DNA of 64,000 nucleotides, taken from Aliiroseovarius crassostreae (GTDB lineage: Bacteria; Pseudomonadota; Alphaproteobacteria; Rhodobacterales; Rhodobacteraceae). This document shows, piece by piece, positions 17,939 to 26,052 of this stretch. Each line of letters opens with the position of its first letter. Within the stretch, counting starts at the first letter, position 1. The notes beneath the pieces are model-generated. The model saw only the letters and a program-made list of their open reading frames with translations. It had not been told where the DNA came from and made no database searches. The stretch lies in contig NZ_LKBA01000006.1 of assembly GCF_001307765.1 (NCBI RefSeq), forward strand, positions 186,001-250,000, given 5' to 3'. The translations under genes and the position numbers were made by a program.

Positions 17939-17964
17939 AAAGGGCGGTTTTTCCGCCCTTTATC
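17939..17964 (+). terminator. Rho-independent terminator after secG
   Basis: AAAGGGCGG/CCGCCCTTT hairpin with a TTTTT loop, 16 bases after the secG stop. Confidence 0.8.
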
Positions 17965-18077
17965 TTGCGGTTCGGTTGCGCGGGTGGCCGGAATCGTGTA
18001 AGTCTTAAATCCCGTGGAACGCGGATTCGCAGGGGCCCGTCACCGACAGGTTTTTGCGTATTCCAAAAGAATTGACC

Positions 18078-18110
18078 GGGCCTCTCAGCAAAGCGCAAGA
18101 GGCCCATTTT
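18078..18110 (+). promoter_or_regulatory. Hairpin with short T-tract in the pyrG leader
   Basis: GGGCCTCT pairs with AGAGGCCC around a 12-base loop and is followed by ATTTT, 20 bases before the pyrG ATG. It resembles an intrinsic terminator or attenuator inside the 5' leader. No leader peptide is evident. Confidence 0.45.
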
Positions 18111-18129
18111 CACGGGGGCAGCCAAGCTT

Positions 18130-19773
18130 ATGGCACGTTACATCTTCATCACCGGTGGTGTTGTTTCTTCTCTTGGCAAAGGGCTGACCTCGGCCGCTTT
18201 GGGGGCACTGTTGCAGGCCCGTGGCTATTCGGTTCGCCTGCGCAAACTGGACCCTTACCTGAATGTCGACCCTGGCACGATGAGCCCGTTTGAGCATGGC
18301 GAGGTGTTTGTGACCGACGATGGGGCCGAGACCGATCTTGATCTGGGCCATTACGAACGCTTCACCGGCGTGGCCGCGCGCAACACCGATTCTGTCTCAT
18401 CCGGCCGGATCTACACCAATGTGCTGGAGAAAGAGCGGCGCGGGGACTATCTGGGCAAAACCATCCAGGTGATCCCGCATGTCACCAACGAAATCAAAGA
18501 CTTCATTGCCATTGGTGATGACGAGGTTGATTTCATGCTGTGCGAAATCGGTGGCACGGTGGGCGATATCGAAGCCCTGCCCTTTTTCGAAGCAATCCGC
18601 CAGTTCAGCCAGGAACGCCCGCGTGGGCAATGTATCTTCATGCACCTGACCCTGCTGCCCTATCTGGCCGCCTCGGGAGAACTGAAAACCAAACCGACCC
18701 AGCACAGCGTGAAAGAGCTGCGCTCGATCGGTATCGCCCCTGACGTGCTGGTCTGCCGCTCGGAACACCCGATCCCGGACAAGGAACGCGCCAAGATCGG
18801 CCTGTTCTGTAACGTGCGCCAGGAAGCCGTGATCCCCGCCTATGACCTGAAATCCATCTACGAAGCGCCGATGGCCTATCACAAGGTTGGCCTCGATCAG
18901 GCCGTTCTGGACGCCTTCCAGATCGCGCCAGCCCCGAAACCGGACCTGCGCCGCTGGGAAGATGTGGAAGACCGCATTCACAATGCCGAGGGCGAGGTGA
19001 AAGTGGCCGTTGTGGGCAAATATACCCAACTCGAAGATGCCTATAAGTCGATCAAAGAGGCGCTGACCCACGGCGGCATGGCCAACCGCACCAAGGTGAA
19101 ACTGGAATGGGTCGATGCCGAGCTTTTCGACAAGGGCGACCCTGCCCCGCATCTGGAAGGGTTCCACGCAATCCTCGTGCCCGGCGGGTTTGGCGAACGC
19201 GGCACCGAAGGCAAGATCAAGGCAGCGCAGTTTGCCCGGGAACGCAAGATCCCCTATCTGGGCATCTGTCTGGGCATGCAGATGGCCGTGGTCGAGGCCG
19301 CGCGCAACGTGGCCGGCATCGCTGATGCAGGATCGGAAGAGTTTGACCACGAGGCGGGGCAGACCCGCTTCACCCCCGTCATCTACCACCTGAAGGAATG
19401 GGTGCAGGGCAATTACAAGGTCAAGCGCAAGCTAGGCGACGATAAGGGCGGCACCATGCGCCTTGGGGCCTATTCCGCCACGCTGAGCGAAGGATCAAAC
19501 GTCGCGCGCATCTACGGCGCAACCGAACTGGAAGAGCGCCACCGCCATCGCTACGAGGTGGATGCGCAATACCGGGATCAGCTTGAAGCCTGCGGGCTGC
19601 AATTTTCGGGCATGTCACCCGATGGCCGCCTGCCCGAAATCGTTGAGTGGAAAGATCATCCCTGGTTTATCGGTGTGCAGTTCCACCCGGAACTGAAATC
19701 GAAACCCTTCGATCCCGCCCCCTTGTTCGCCGATTTCATCCGCGCGGCAAAAGAGGTGGAACGTCTGGTCTGA
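18130..19773 (+). CDS. pyrG: CTP synthase
   Basis: 547-aa enzyme that aminates UTP to CTP using glutamine and ATP. The N-terminal synthetase domain starts with [20 protein letters not shown] and contains the [20 protein letters not shown] stretch. The C-terminal class I amidotransferase domain has GICLGMQ with the nucleophilic cysteine near residue 380, and a late FHPE with the His-Glu pair. Full length for the family. The leader carries a terminator-like hairpin, and a strong terminator follows the stop. Confidence 0.97.
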   Translation: MARYIFITGGVVSSLGKGLTSAALGALLQARGYSVRLRKLDPYLNVDPGTMSPFEHGEVFVTDDGAETDLDLGHYERFTGVAARNTDSVSSGRIYTNVLEKERRGDYLGKTIQVIPHVTNEIKDFIAIGDDEVDFMLCEIGGTVGDIEALPFFEAIRQFSQERPRGQCIFMHLTLLPYLAASGELKTKPTQHSVKELRSIGIAPDVLVCRSEHPIPDKERAKIGLFCNVRQEAVIPAYDLKSIYEAPMAYHKVGLDQAVLDAFQIAPAPKPDLRRWEDVEDRIHNAEGEVKVAVVGKYTQLEDAYKSIKEALTHGGMANRTKVKLEWVDAELFDKGDPAPHLEGFHAILVPGGFGERGTEGKIKAAQFARERKIPYLGICLGMQMAVVEAARNVAGIADAGSEEFDHEAGQTRFTPVIYHLKEWVQGNYKVKRKLGDDKGGTMRLGAYSATLSEGSNVARIYGATELEERHRHRYEVDAQYRDQLEACGLQFSGMSPDGRLPEIVEWKDHPWFIGVQFHPELKSKPFDPAPLFADFIRAAKEVERLV

Positions 19774-19792
19774 CCCTGCCAACCCTGACATC

Positions 19793-19826
19793 AAAGGCGC
19801 GTCGCACAGCTGCGGCGCGCTTTTTT
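19793..19826 (+). terminator. Rho-independent terminator after pyrG
   Basis: GCGCGTCGCA/TGCGGCGCGC stem (one bulge or wobble) followed by TTTTTT. Confidence 0.85.
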
Positions 19827-19925
19827 GTTGCCCTGTTGTCGGCGCATGCCTCCTTCGCGAAAACATTCTGGAGGAATGCCGGGGCACATGTAGATCCAGA
19901 AACGCCACAGCTGAGATGCCTCTTG

Positions 19926-20025
19926 CCGCGTTTCGGTTTTGCCCTGTGTCAGGTTGAAACCGAAACGCTTTATTGTGATCCAACAATATGTAGAAACGCT
20001 TTAGATTAAAATCGAAACGCTTTAG
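19926..20025 (+). repeat. GCGTTTCG hairpin element plus two extra GAAACGCTTTA ends
   Basis: GCGTTTCGGTTT...AAACCGAAACGC around CCTGTGTCAGG is the second-hairpin half of the dispersed element. Two further copies of GAAACGCTTTA follow at about 19992 and 20013. It fills most of the gap upstream of the first TerB-like gene. Confidence 0.8.
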
Positions 20026-20052
20026 GCTCGCCGCAACACAGGAGAGGATCCC

Positions 20053-20487
20053 ATGCTGTCCGAATTCTTTCAGAAGTTCCGAAAAACCCCGCAAGAGGCC
20101 CCCCCTCTGCCCGAACTGGATGGGCGGATTGCCATGGGGGTTCTTTTGGTGCGGCTTGCCAAGGCCGATCAGAACTACGCTGTGGAAGAAATCGCCATGA
20201 TCGACAGGCTGTTTTCCCGATATGGAAACCTCAACCCCGTCGAGGCGGCCAAAGCCCGCGCCACCTGCGAAAAACTCGAGGCCGAAGCCCCGGACACCTC
20301 CGAACTGACCGCGCTGGTGCGCGAAGGCGTTTCCTCTGAAACCCGCCTTCAGATGCTTTCCGCCCTCTGGGGGGTCTCTCGTGCCGACGGGATCGTGCGC
20401 GATGAGGAAAGCTGTTTTGTCACCCGTGTCGCCCGCGAGCTTGGGCTGACCCGCGACGATATCACCAATGCGAACGGGGCGCCCTGA
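20053..20487 (+). CDS. TerB-family protein (copy 1)
   Basis: 144-aa soluble all-helical protein of the TerB/DjlA-type fold. The pattern AMGVLLVRLAKADQNYAVEE (early helix pair with Asp and Glu) and its counterpart LWGVSRADGIVRDEESCFV (second half) are characteristic of the family. TerB proteins bind metal and associate with membrane stress or tellurite-resistance systems, but no ter operon is present here. It is paralogous to the gene at 21060; a DUF1330 gene lies between. It lacks a J domain. Confidence 0.8.
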   Translation: MLSEFFQKFRKTPQEAPPLPELDGRIAMGVLLVRLAKADQNYAVEEIAMIDRLFSRYGNLNPVEAAKARATCEKLEAEAPDTSELTALVREGVSSETRLQMLSALWGVSRADGIVRDEESCFVTRVARELGLTRDDITNANGAP

Positions 20488-20591
20488 CACATCACAGCGG
20501 GTTGCCACGCCTGGTGGGCCGCGACCAAAAAAGCTCGGCACCTTGCCGTCCGCCCCCCCTTTTCCCAAGTCGACAACAGATGGATGTGAAT

Positions 20592-20885
20592 ATGCCCAAA
20601 GGATATTGGATTGGCCGGATCGACGTCTCGAACCTCGAAGAATACAAGAAATACGTTGCGGCCAACGGCCCCGCCTTCGCCGCGTTCGACGCGCGCTTTC
20701 TGGTCAGGGGCGGCACGTTTGAAACCGTCGAAGGATCGGCCCGTTCCCGCAATGTTGTGATCAAGTTTCCAAGCTATCAGGCCGCAAAAGACTGCTATGC
20801 CAGCGCCGCCTACCAACAGGCCAAATCCCTGCGCGACCCCGTCAGCAGCGGCGATCTGATCATCATCGAAGGATATGGGGGCTGA
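20592..20885 (+). CDS. DUF1330 family protein
   Basis: 97-aa protein with the DUF1330 dimeric alpha-beta barrel (ABM-like) pattern: MPKGYWIGRIDVSNLEEYKK at the start, a central FLVRGGTFETVEG and a SYQAAKDCYASAAYQ helix. Function is unknown; members are small cytosolic proteins. ATG 20592 gives the family-typical N-terminus; an in-frame ATG at 20580 is also possible. Confidence 0.85.
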   Translation: MPKGYWIGRIDVSNLEEYKKYVAANGPAFAAFDARFLVRGGTFETVEGSARSRNVVIKFPSYQAAKDCYASAAYQQAKSLRDPVSSGDLIIIEGYGG

Positions 20886-20901
20886 GCCGCCGCGCTCTTC
20901 C

Positions 20902-20955
20902 TCTTGCCACAAATATCCCGGGGTGAGCGCGCAGCGCGAGGGGCAGCGCCCCTTT
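20902..20955 (-). repeat. CACCCCGGGATATTT-type intergenic element (inverted)
   Basis: Reads AAATATCCCGGGGTG followed by hairpin GCGCGCAGCGCG and GGGGCAGCGCCCC, the reverse orientation of the elements at 9154 and 25176. It lies immediately after the DUF1330 gene. Confidence 0.85.
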
Positions 20956-21023
20956 CTCACCACATGGGAGCACAGGGGATACACCCGATCCCCTGCCCAC
21001 CCCAAAACCCTTTGTGATCCACC

Positions 21024-21052
21024 TTTTCAGCGCGCCCTTGCCCCCCTATAAC
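21024..21052 (+). promoter_or_regulatory. Putative promoter for leaderless TerB-like gene
   Basis: TTTTCA, 17-base spacer, TATAAC (21047-21052), then seven bases to the ATG at 21060. There is no ribosome site between, so the transcript would be leaderless. Confidence 0.5.
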
Positions 21053-21059
21053 TGATCCC

Positions 21060-21497
21060 ATGATTGCTTCATTGTTCGACCGGCTGTTTGCCCCCGCCCC
21101 CTCGCCCCTCAATCAGGACGACGCCCAGCTTGCCCTGTCCGCGCTGCTGGTGCGGCTGGCGCGGTCCGACGGGGATTATGCGGCGACGGAAATCGCCGCG
21201 ATAGATGCGGCTCTCACCGATCGCTACGGTCTGTCTCCGGACGCAGCCGCAGCCCTGAGGCATCAGGCCGAAACCTTCGAAACCCAGGCCCCTGACACTG
21301 TCCGCTTTACCCGGGCGATCAAGGATGCGGTGGGGCTTGAAGACCGTGTTGCGGTGATCGAAGCCGCCTGGTCGGTGGTCCTCGCGGATGGAACTCGCGC
21401 CGAGGAAGAGGACGCCCTGATGAGGATGGTGGCGCATCTTCTGGGGGTCAATGACCGCGATTCGAACCTGGCTCGGATCCGGGCCCAGAAGGGATAG
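21060..21497 (+). CDS. TerB-family protein (copy 2)
   Basis: 145-aa paralog of the TerB-like protein at 20053. Matching landmarks are ALSALLVRLARSDGDYAATE near residue 30 and AAWSVVLADGTRAEEEDALM near residue 105, each with the conserved Asp-x-x-x-x-x-x-Glu spacing. The two copies differ substantially outside these motifs, so the duplication is old. Probably expressed separately from its own promoter, without a leader. Confidence 0.8.
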   Translation: MIASLFDRLFAPAPSPLNQDDAQLALSALLVRLARSDGDYAATEIAAIDAALTDRYGLSPDAAAALRHQAETFETQAPDTVRFTRAIKDAVGLEDRVAVIEAAWSVVLADGTRAEEEDALMRMVAHLLGVNDRDSNLARIRAQKG

Positions 21498-21685
21498 TCC
21501 GGCCGGGCGCGGCACCCGCCAGACGTGTGTCGCTCCGGTCCCCGGCACACCTCACTGACAAATCGTCGGAATTACCGCCCTTTAGCCAAAGCTTACCCAA
21601 CGCCACCGCCTTTTCGCCGTTGCATTTGTGCAAGATTTGCGCCCTACTCGCGGGTCAATGAACAAGGCAACTCCGGATCCATTCT

Positions 21686-22492
21686 GTGACCCCAGACACG
21701 ATATCTGACCCTGCACACACTGCTGACACGCCCGTGATCGAAATCCGCGACCTGCATAAAAGCTATGGCGCATTGGAAGTTCTGAAAGGGGTCGATCTTG
21801 TCGCCCCGCGTGGCCATGTGGTGTCGCTGATCGGCTCTTCCGGCTCCGGCAAATCCACTCTTCTGCGCTGCGCCAACCTGCTTGAGGAAAGCCAGCAGGG
21901 AGAGATCAGGTTCGAAGGCGAGCCGATTGCCTGGCGTGGGCACGGGCTGGATCGCCACCCGGCAGACCGCAAACAGGTCACCCGGATCCGCACCAACCTG
22001 TCGATGGTGTTCCAGCAGTTCAACCTCTGGTCCCACATGACCATTCTGCAAAACGTGATGGAGGCACCAATCACGGTGATGGGCCGTGACAAGGCAGAGG
22101 TAGAGGAGAAGGCGCGTTACTATCTTGACAAGGTCGGCATTGGCGACAAATGCGACATGTGGCCCTCGCAGCTGTCGGGCGGCCAGCAGCAACGCGCGGC
22201 GATTGCGCGCGGGCTGTGCATGGAACCGCGCGCCCTGCTGTTTGATGAACCGACCTCGGCGCTTGATCCCGAGCTGGAACAAGAGGTGATCAAGGTGATC
22301 AAGGATCTGGCCGCCGAGGGGCGCACCATGGTCATCGTGACCCATGACATGCGCATGGCCGCCGACATCTCGGACCACGTCGTGTTCCTGCATCAGGGTC
22401 TGGTCGAAGAGGAAGGCGCCCCCGCAGAATTGTTTGGCAATCCGAAAAGTGACCGCCTGAAACAATTCCTGTCCCATTCGCAACCGGCCTGA
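21686..22492 (+). CDS. ABC importer ATPase, basic/polar amino acid type
   Basis: 268-aa HisP/OccP-like ATPase. Walker A is GSSGSGKST, the Q-loop is VFQQFNLW, the ABC signature is LSGGQQQR, Walker B is LLFDEPTSALDP and the switch His is in VTHDM. The HisP-type insertion after RFEGEPIAW and the MEAPITVMG region point to the histidine/lysine/arginine/octopine family. The start is a GTG with a weak ribosome site, and the first 15 residues are a nonconserved extension. It is first in a four-gene importer operon (ATPase, binding protein, two permeases). Confidence 0.9.
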   Translation: MTPDTISDPAHTADTPVIEIRDLHKSYGALEVLKGVDLVAPRGHVVSLIGSSGSGKSTLLRCANLLEESQQGEIRFEGEPIAWRGHGLDRHPADRKQVTRIRTNLSMVFQQFNLWSHMTILQNVMEAPITVMGRDKAEVEEKARYYLDKVGIGDKCDMWPSQLSGGQQQRAAIARGLCMEPRALLFDEPTSALDPELEQEVIKVIKDLAAEGRTMVIVTHDMRMAADISDHVVFLHQGLVEEEGAPAELFGNPKSDRLKQFLSHSQPA

Positions 22493-22571
22493 AGCTAAGG
22501 TCGCGACATTCGACATTGATTTTCAGCGGGTTATCCGCAGACTAACAACAGAATAACCAAGGGAGAACAAT

Positions 22572-23282
22572 ATGAAGAAACTGATCCTGACCACGGCCGC
22601 CCTGGCTGTGAGCGCAGGGTTCGCTATGGCGGACACTGTGCGCATGGGCACCGAAGGCGCCTATGCTCCGTGGAACTTCGTCAATGACAATGGCGAGATT
22701 GACGGGTTCGAGCGCGAGCTGGGCGACGAGCTTTGCAAACGCGCCGAGCTGGAATGCACCTGGGTGAAAAACGACTGGGACAGCATCATTCCGAACCTCG
22801 TGTCGGGCAACTATGACACCATCATCGCGGGCATGTCGATCACCGACGAACGCGACGAAGTGATCGACTTCACCCAGGCCTATACGCCGCCCGATCCTTC
22901 GGCCTATGCCGCCATGTCGGCAGATGTGGACCCGGCCAACGCCGTGGTTGCCGCACAGGCCACCACCATTCAGGCCGGCTTTGTGGCCGCTCAGGGCTGG
23001 ACCCTGATCGAGTTTGCGACCCCGGAAGAAACCGTAGCCGCGGTGAAAAACGGCGAAGCTGACGCCGTTCTGGCAGACAAGTCGTTCCTTGACAGCATGA
23101 TCAGCCAAGAGGGGCTGGTGATGCTGGAGCGGACGGAAGCCATCGGTGACGGTGTGGGCATGGGATTTCGTGAATCGGATCCTGAACTGCGCGCCAAATT
23201 CGACGCCGCTATCCAGTCGATGAAAGACGATGGCACGCTGAACACCTTGATCGCAAAATGGGAAGTCTCGTCACAGTGGTGA
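22572..23282 (+). CDS. Periplasmic amino acid-binding protein
   Basis: 236-aa family 3 solute-binding protein (HisJ/ArgT-like). It has a cleavable signal peptide (KKLILTTAALAVSAGFAMA), then VRMGTEGAYAPWNFVNDNGE, GFERELGDELCKRAELEC and the GMSITDERDEVIDFTQAY motif that lines the ligand site. The ligand is probably a cationic amino acid or opine-like compound, given the ATPase and permease types; this is inferred from context. It is followed by a GC-rich hairpin that may raise its expression over the permeases. Confidence 0.9.
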   Translation: MKKLILTTAALAVSAGFAMADTVRMGTEGAYAPWNFVNDNGEIDGFERELGDELCKRAELECTWVKNDWDSIIPNLVSGNYDTIIAGMSITDERDEVIDFTQAYTPPDPSAYAAMSADVDPANAVVAAQATTIQAGFVAAQGWTLIEFATPEETVAAVKNGEADAVLADKSFLDSMISQEGLVMLERTEAIGDGVGMGFRESDPELRAKFDAAIQSMKDDGTLNTLIAKWEVSSQW

Positions 23283-23300
23283 TCTGACTTTCTGATGTTC

Positions 23301-23330
23301 GGGGCCTGCCGGATTGGCGGGCCCCCTTTC
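23301..23330 (+). terminator. Intra-operon hairpin after the binding-protein gene
   Basis: GGGGCCTGCC pairs with GGCGGGCCCC around GGATT, with only a weak T-tract (CTTTC). It could stabilise the upstream mRNA or partly terminate before the permease genes. Confidence 0.6.
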
Positions 23331-23405
23331 AAACCTGGCCGCCTGACGGGCTTGCACTCCCACCCGATGCAGACCGCTCATGGCCCCCGCCCTTCGGATC
23401 CTGCG

Positions 23406-24290
23406 ATGTTTTCCTACTGCACCGACCCCTCGACGCTTGAAGGCTTTCAGTGGCTTTCGTGCTACCTGACCACGGGCAAGCACATGTCTTTCTACCTGTC
23501 TTTCGGGACGGTTCTGGTGTTGTTGGCAATCACCGCGCCGGTGGCCCTTGGGTTTGGCTTTCTGGGGGCCATGGCCTCGCGCGCACGCTTTGCGCCGTTT
23601 CGCTGGATCGGCAAAGCCTATACCTCGATCGTGCGTGGTGTGCCGGATATTGCGTTCTTCCTGTTCTTTGTGATTGCGCTGGATCAGGCGTTTGAATGGA
23701 TGCGCCACAAGGTGAAATGCCCCGACTGGACCGATCCGATCCGGCAGGGCAATGATTTCGTGGTCTGTGCGCAGGCGAAGCTGCCGCTGTCGACCAGTGC
23801 GCAATGGATGCATGAGACCTATGGGTTTTTCCTGGCTGTGCTGACCTTCTCCATCGTGTTCGGCGCTTTTGCGGCCAATGTGATCTTTGGTGCGATGAAG
23901 GCGGTGCCGCGGGCGCAGATGGAAACCGCCGAGGCCTATGGCATGTCCCATCGGCAGGCGTTCTGGCGGATCATGGTGCCGCAGATGTGGGTTTACGCCC
24001 TGCCCGGCCTCAGTAACCTGTGGATGATCCTGATCAAGGCCACGCCCCTTCTGTTCCTTCTGGGGGTCGAAGACGCGGTGTATTGGGCCAAGGAACTGGG
24101 CGCGACCAAAACGGCCAAGTTCTCGGACTACCCGCATTCCAACTGGCATATGTATTATTATTTTGGACTGCTGGTGTTTTACCTGGCCTTTACCAGCCTG
24201 TCGGAGCGCGTCTTCAAAAAGATCTCGGCCCGCCTGTCCAAAGGTCAGGCCACCGCAGCCGGGGAAGCACAAAGAAAGGCCGCGGCATGA
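23406..24290 (+). CDS. ABC importer permease, HisQ-like
   Basis: 294-aa integral membrane permease with the binding-protein-dependent transport domain. It has TSIVRGVPDIAFFLFFV early and the EAA loop METAEAYGMSHRQAFWRIMVPQM, which contacts the ATPase. Between helices it carries an enlarged loop (about residues 98-135) with two cysteines (VKCPDWTDPIRQG...VVCAQ), longer than in E. coli HisQ. I chose ATG 23406 because earlier in-frame ATGs lie next to or within the GC-rich hairpin region. Its stop overlaps the next permease start by four bases. Confidence 0.85.
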   Translation: MFSYCTDPSTLEGFQWLSCYLTTGKHMSFYLSFGTVLVLLAITAPVALGFGFLGAMASRARFAPFRWIGKAYTSIVRGVPDIAFFLFFVIALDQAFEWMRHKVKCPDWTDPIRQGNDFVVCAQAKLPLSTSAQWMHETYGFFLAVLTFSIVFGAFAANVIFGAMKAVPRAQMETAEAYGMSHRQAFWRIMVPQMWVYALPGLSNLWMILIKATPLLFLLGVEDAVYWAKELGATKTAKFSDYPHSNWHMYYYFGLLVFYLAFTSLSERVFKKISARLSKGQATAAGEAQRKAAA

Positions 24291-25093
24291 GCTGTCTTCA
24301 AACCATTCAGGACTACGCGCTCCGCTCGATCGGGTATGGAGAACGACTGCTGCCGCGCACGGATTTCACCCTGTGTGACCAGTTTACCCTGATTGGCTCT
24401 GGGATGATCTGGAATATCTATTACGGCGTCGTGGCGATCTTCTTTGGCTTTTTCTTTGCCGTGCTTCTGGCGATGGGCAAGAACAGCCGTCATGCGCTCG
24501 CCCGAAAACCGGCAGAGTTTTTCATCTATGTGTTCCGCGGCTCTCCGCTGTTCATCCAGTTTTTCTTTGCCTATGCGGTGTTTTTGTCGCTGAAACAGGC
24601 CTATCCTGTGTTTCAGCCGCTGACCGCCGCCTGGCTTGGGGCGACGGTTGTGCTCTTTTGCAATACCTCCGCCTATTCTGCCGAGATCTTTTATGGCGCG
24701 CTTCGGTCCATCCCCAAAGGGGATCTGGAAGCGGCGGATGCCTACGGGATCATGGGGCTCACCCGGTTCCGGCGGATCACCTTTCCAACCATGCTACGGC
24801 TGGCCTGGCCATCTTATACAAACGAGGCGATCTTTCTGTTTCATGCCACGGCCCTGGTGTCCTTTTCCAGTTTTCCGGTGCGCGGCCAGCAGGGGGATGC
24901 GCTCTATTACGCCAGCTATTTTGCGGACAAGACCTTCAACCCGTTTGTCCCATACCCGATCCTTGCGATGTATTTCATCCTGCTTACGCTGGTGGTGATA
25001 ACGATTTTTGGCCTGGCCAACCGGCATCTGAACCGGCACCTGCCGCAGGAACGGCGCGCACCTGCCAGGGGCCGCTTGAACCTGTTTCGGTAG
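24287..25093 (+). CDS. ABC importer permease, HisM-like
   Basis: 268-aa second permease of the importer. Its N-terminal half contains FIYVFRGSPLFIQFFFAYAV, the His/Gln-type signature, and the EAA loop is LEAADAYGIMGLTRFRRITFPTM. The ATG overlaps the HisQ-like stop (ATGA), indicating translational coupling and an obligate heterodimer. It ends the operon; a CACCCCGGGATATTT-type repeat follows about 80 bases later. Confidence 0.9.
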   Translation: MSCLQTIQDYALRSIGYGERLLPRTDFTLCDQFTLIGSGMIWNIYYGVVAIFFGFFFAVLLAMGKNSRHALARKPAEFFIYVFRGSPLFIQFFFAYAVFLSLKQAYPVFQPLTAAWLGATVVLFCNTSAYSAEIFYGALRSIPKGDLEAADAYGIMGLTRFRRITFPTMLRLAWPSYTNEAIFLFHATALVSFSSFPVRGQQGDALYYASYFADKTFNPFVPYPILAMYFILLTLVVITIFGLANRHLNRHLPQERRAPARGRLNLFR

Positions 25094-25175
25094 GATAATG
25101 TGGCTGTAAAGGACCTTTCGTGTCCGACTCAGCCAGCCGTCTCAAGGCTCGCTTGGCGGGGGGCGCTTGACGGGG

Positions 25176-25235
25176 AAAGGGGCGCTGCCCCTCACCTCTT
25201 CGAGGCTCACCCCGGGATATTTGTGACAAGAAAAT
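25176..25235 (+). repeat. CACCCCGGGATATTT-type intergenic element
   Basis: AGGGGCGCTGCCCCT hairpin, CCTCTTCGAGG hairpin, then CACCCCGGGATATTTGTGAC. Same order and near-identical sequence to 9154-9214. Confidence 0.9.
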
Positions 25236-25311
25236 AAGCCGTGAAAACAGGCGTTCCTGCCTGTACTATCCTTTATGAGCGCCGATCCTGACATCCCTTC
25301 TTCAAAGTGGC

Positions 25312-25363
25312 TTGCCGGGCCGCATCTGCTCGTCTAGGTTAGGAGCGAAATTTGATCAAATTT
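25312..25363 (+). promoter_or_regulatory. Promoter with 16-bp palindromic operator
   Basis: TTGCCG (25312-25317), 17-base spacer, TAGGTT (25335-25340), then the perfect palindrome AAATTTGATCAAATTT (25348-25363) covering the expected transcription start and leader. The ATG of the amidotransferase gene follows eight bases later. This geometry fits repression of the amidotransferase/synthetase operon by a dimeric regulator that is not encoded next to it. Confidence 0.6.
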
Positions 25364-25371
25364 GGTGTCAC

Positions 25372-26052
25372 ATGAAGATCGGTATCCTGCAAGCGGGCCA
25401 TTCGCCCGACGAAGTTCGAGACAGTGTCGGCAATTACGGCGAAATGTTTACCCGGCTCCTCGATGGGCATGGGTTTGAGTTCGAGATTTTTTCGGTGGTG
25501 GATGGAGAGTTCCCTCCGGGCATCGACGCTGCGGATGGCTGGCTGATTACCGGATCCAAACATGGCGCTTATGAGGACCATGACTGGATCGGACCGCTGG
25601 AAGAGCTGATCCGCGACATTCGTGCGGCAGGACAGCCCCTGGTCGGCGTCTGCTTTGGGCATCAGATCATCGCGCAGGCCTTGGGCGGCAAGGTTGAGAA
25701 GTTTGCTGGTGGCTGGTCCGTTGGCCGGACGGAATATGATTTCGGCGATGAGGTGCTTGCGCTTAATGCCTGGCATCAGGATCAGGTGACCGAATTGCCC
25801 GAAGGCGCCGAGGTGATCGCATCAACCGATTTTTGTGCCAATGCCGCGGTGATCTACGGAGACAGGATCCTAACAATCCAACCACATCCGGAATTCACCG
25901 CAGATCTGATTGCCGGGCTGATTGAACATCGGGGGCGCGGCAAGGTGCCGGATGCGCTGCTGGATGAGGCAGAGCAGCAGCTTTCGACATCCACCGACAA
26001 TGCCCGTTTTGCGGAACGCATGGCGCAGGTTCTGAAAAAAGGGGCAAAATGA
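25372..26052 (+). CDS. Class I glutamine amidotransferase-like hydrolase
   Basis: 226-aa protein of the class I glutamine amidotransferase superfamily. The triad is Cys94 (GVCFGHQ), His172 and Glu174 (QPHPEF). It has the GuaA-type single-domain architecture, with no synthetase domain attached. It overlaps the downstream glutamine-synthetase-like gene by four bases, so the pair probably acts together, possibly as a gamma-glutamylation and deglutamylation pair for amines. That pathway role is inference from context; the family also contains unrelated hydrolases. ATG 25372 was chosen because the upstream frame crosses the promoter. Confidence 0.8.
   Translation: MKIGILQAGHSPDEVRDSVGNYGEMFTRLLDGHGFEFEIFSVVDGEFPPGIDAADGWLITGSKHGAYEDHDWIGPLEELIRDIRAAGQPLVGVCFGHQIIAQALGGKVEKFAGGWSVGRTEYDFGDEVLALNAWHQDQVTELPEGAEVIASTDFCANAAVIYGDRILTIQPHPEFTADLIAGLIEHRGRGKVPDALLDEAEQQLSTSTDNARFAERMAQVLKKGAK

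Noticed and set aside
21658-21708. 16-codon ORF just before the ABC ATPase gene
   Set aside because: Could be a leader peptide, but no attenuator structure or codon bias was seen, and it runs into the ATPase frame.
25275-25337. 20-codon ORF upstream of the amidotransferase gene
   Set aside because: It overlaps the proposed promoter, so it would not be on that transcript; no ribosome site.
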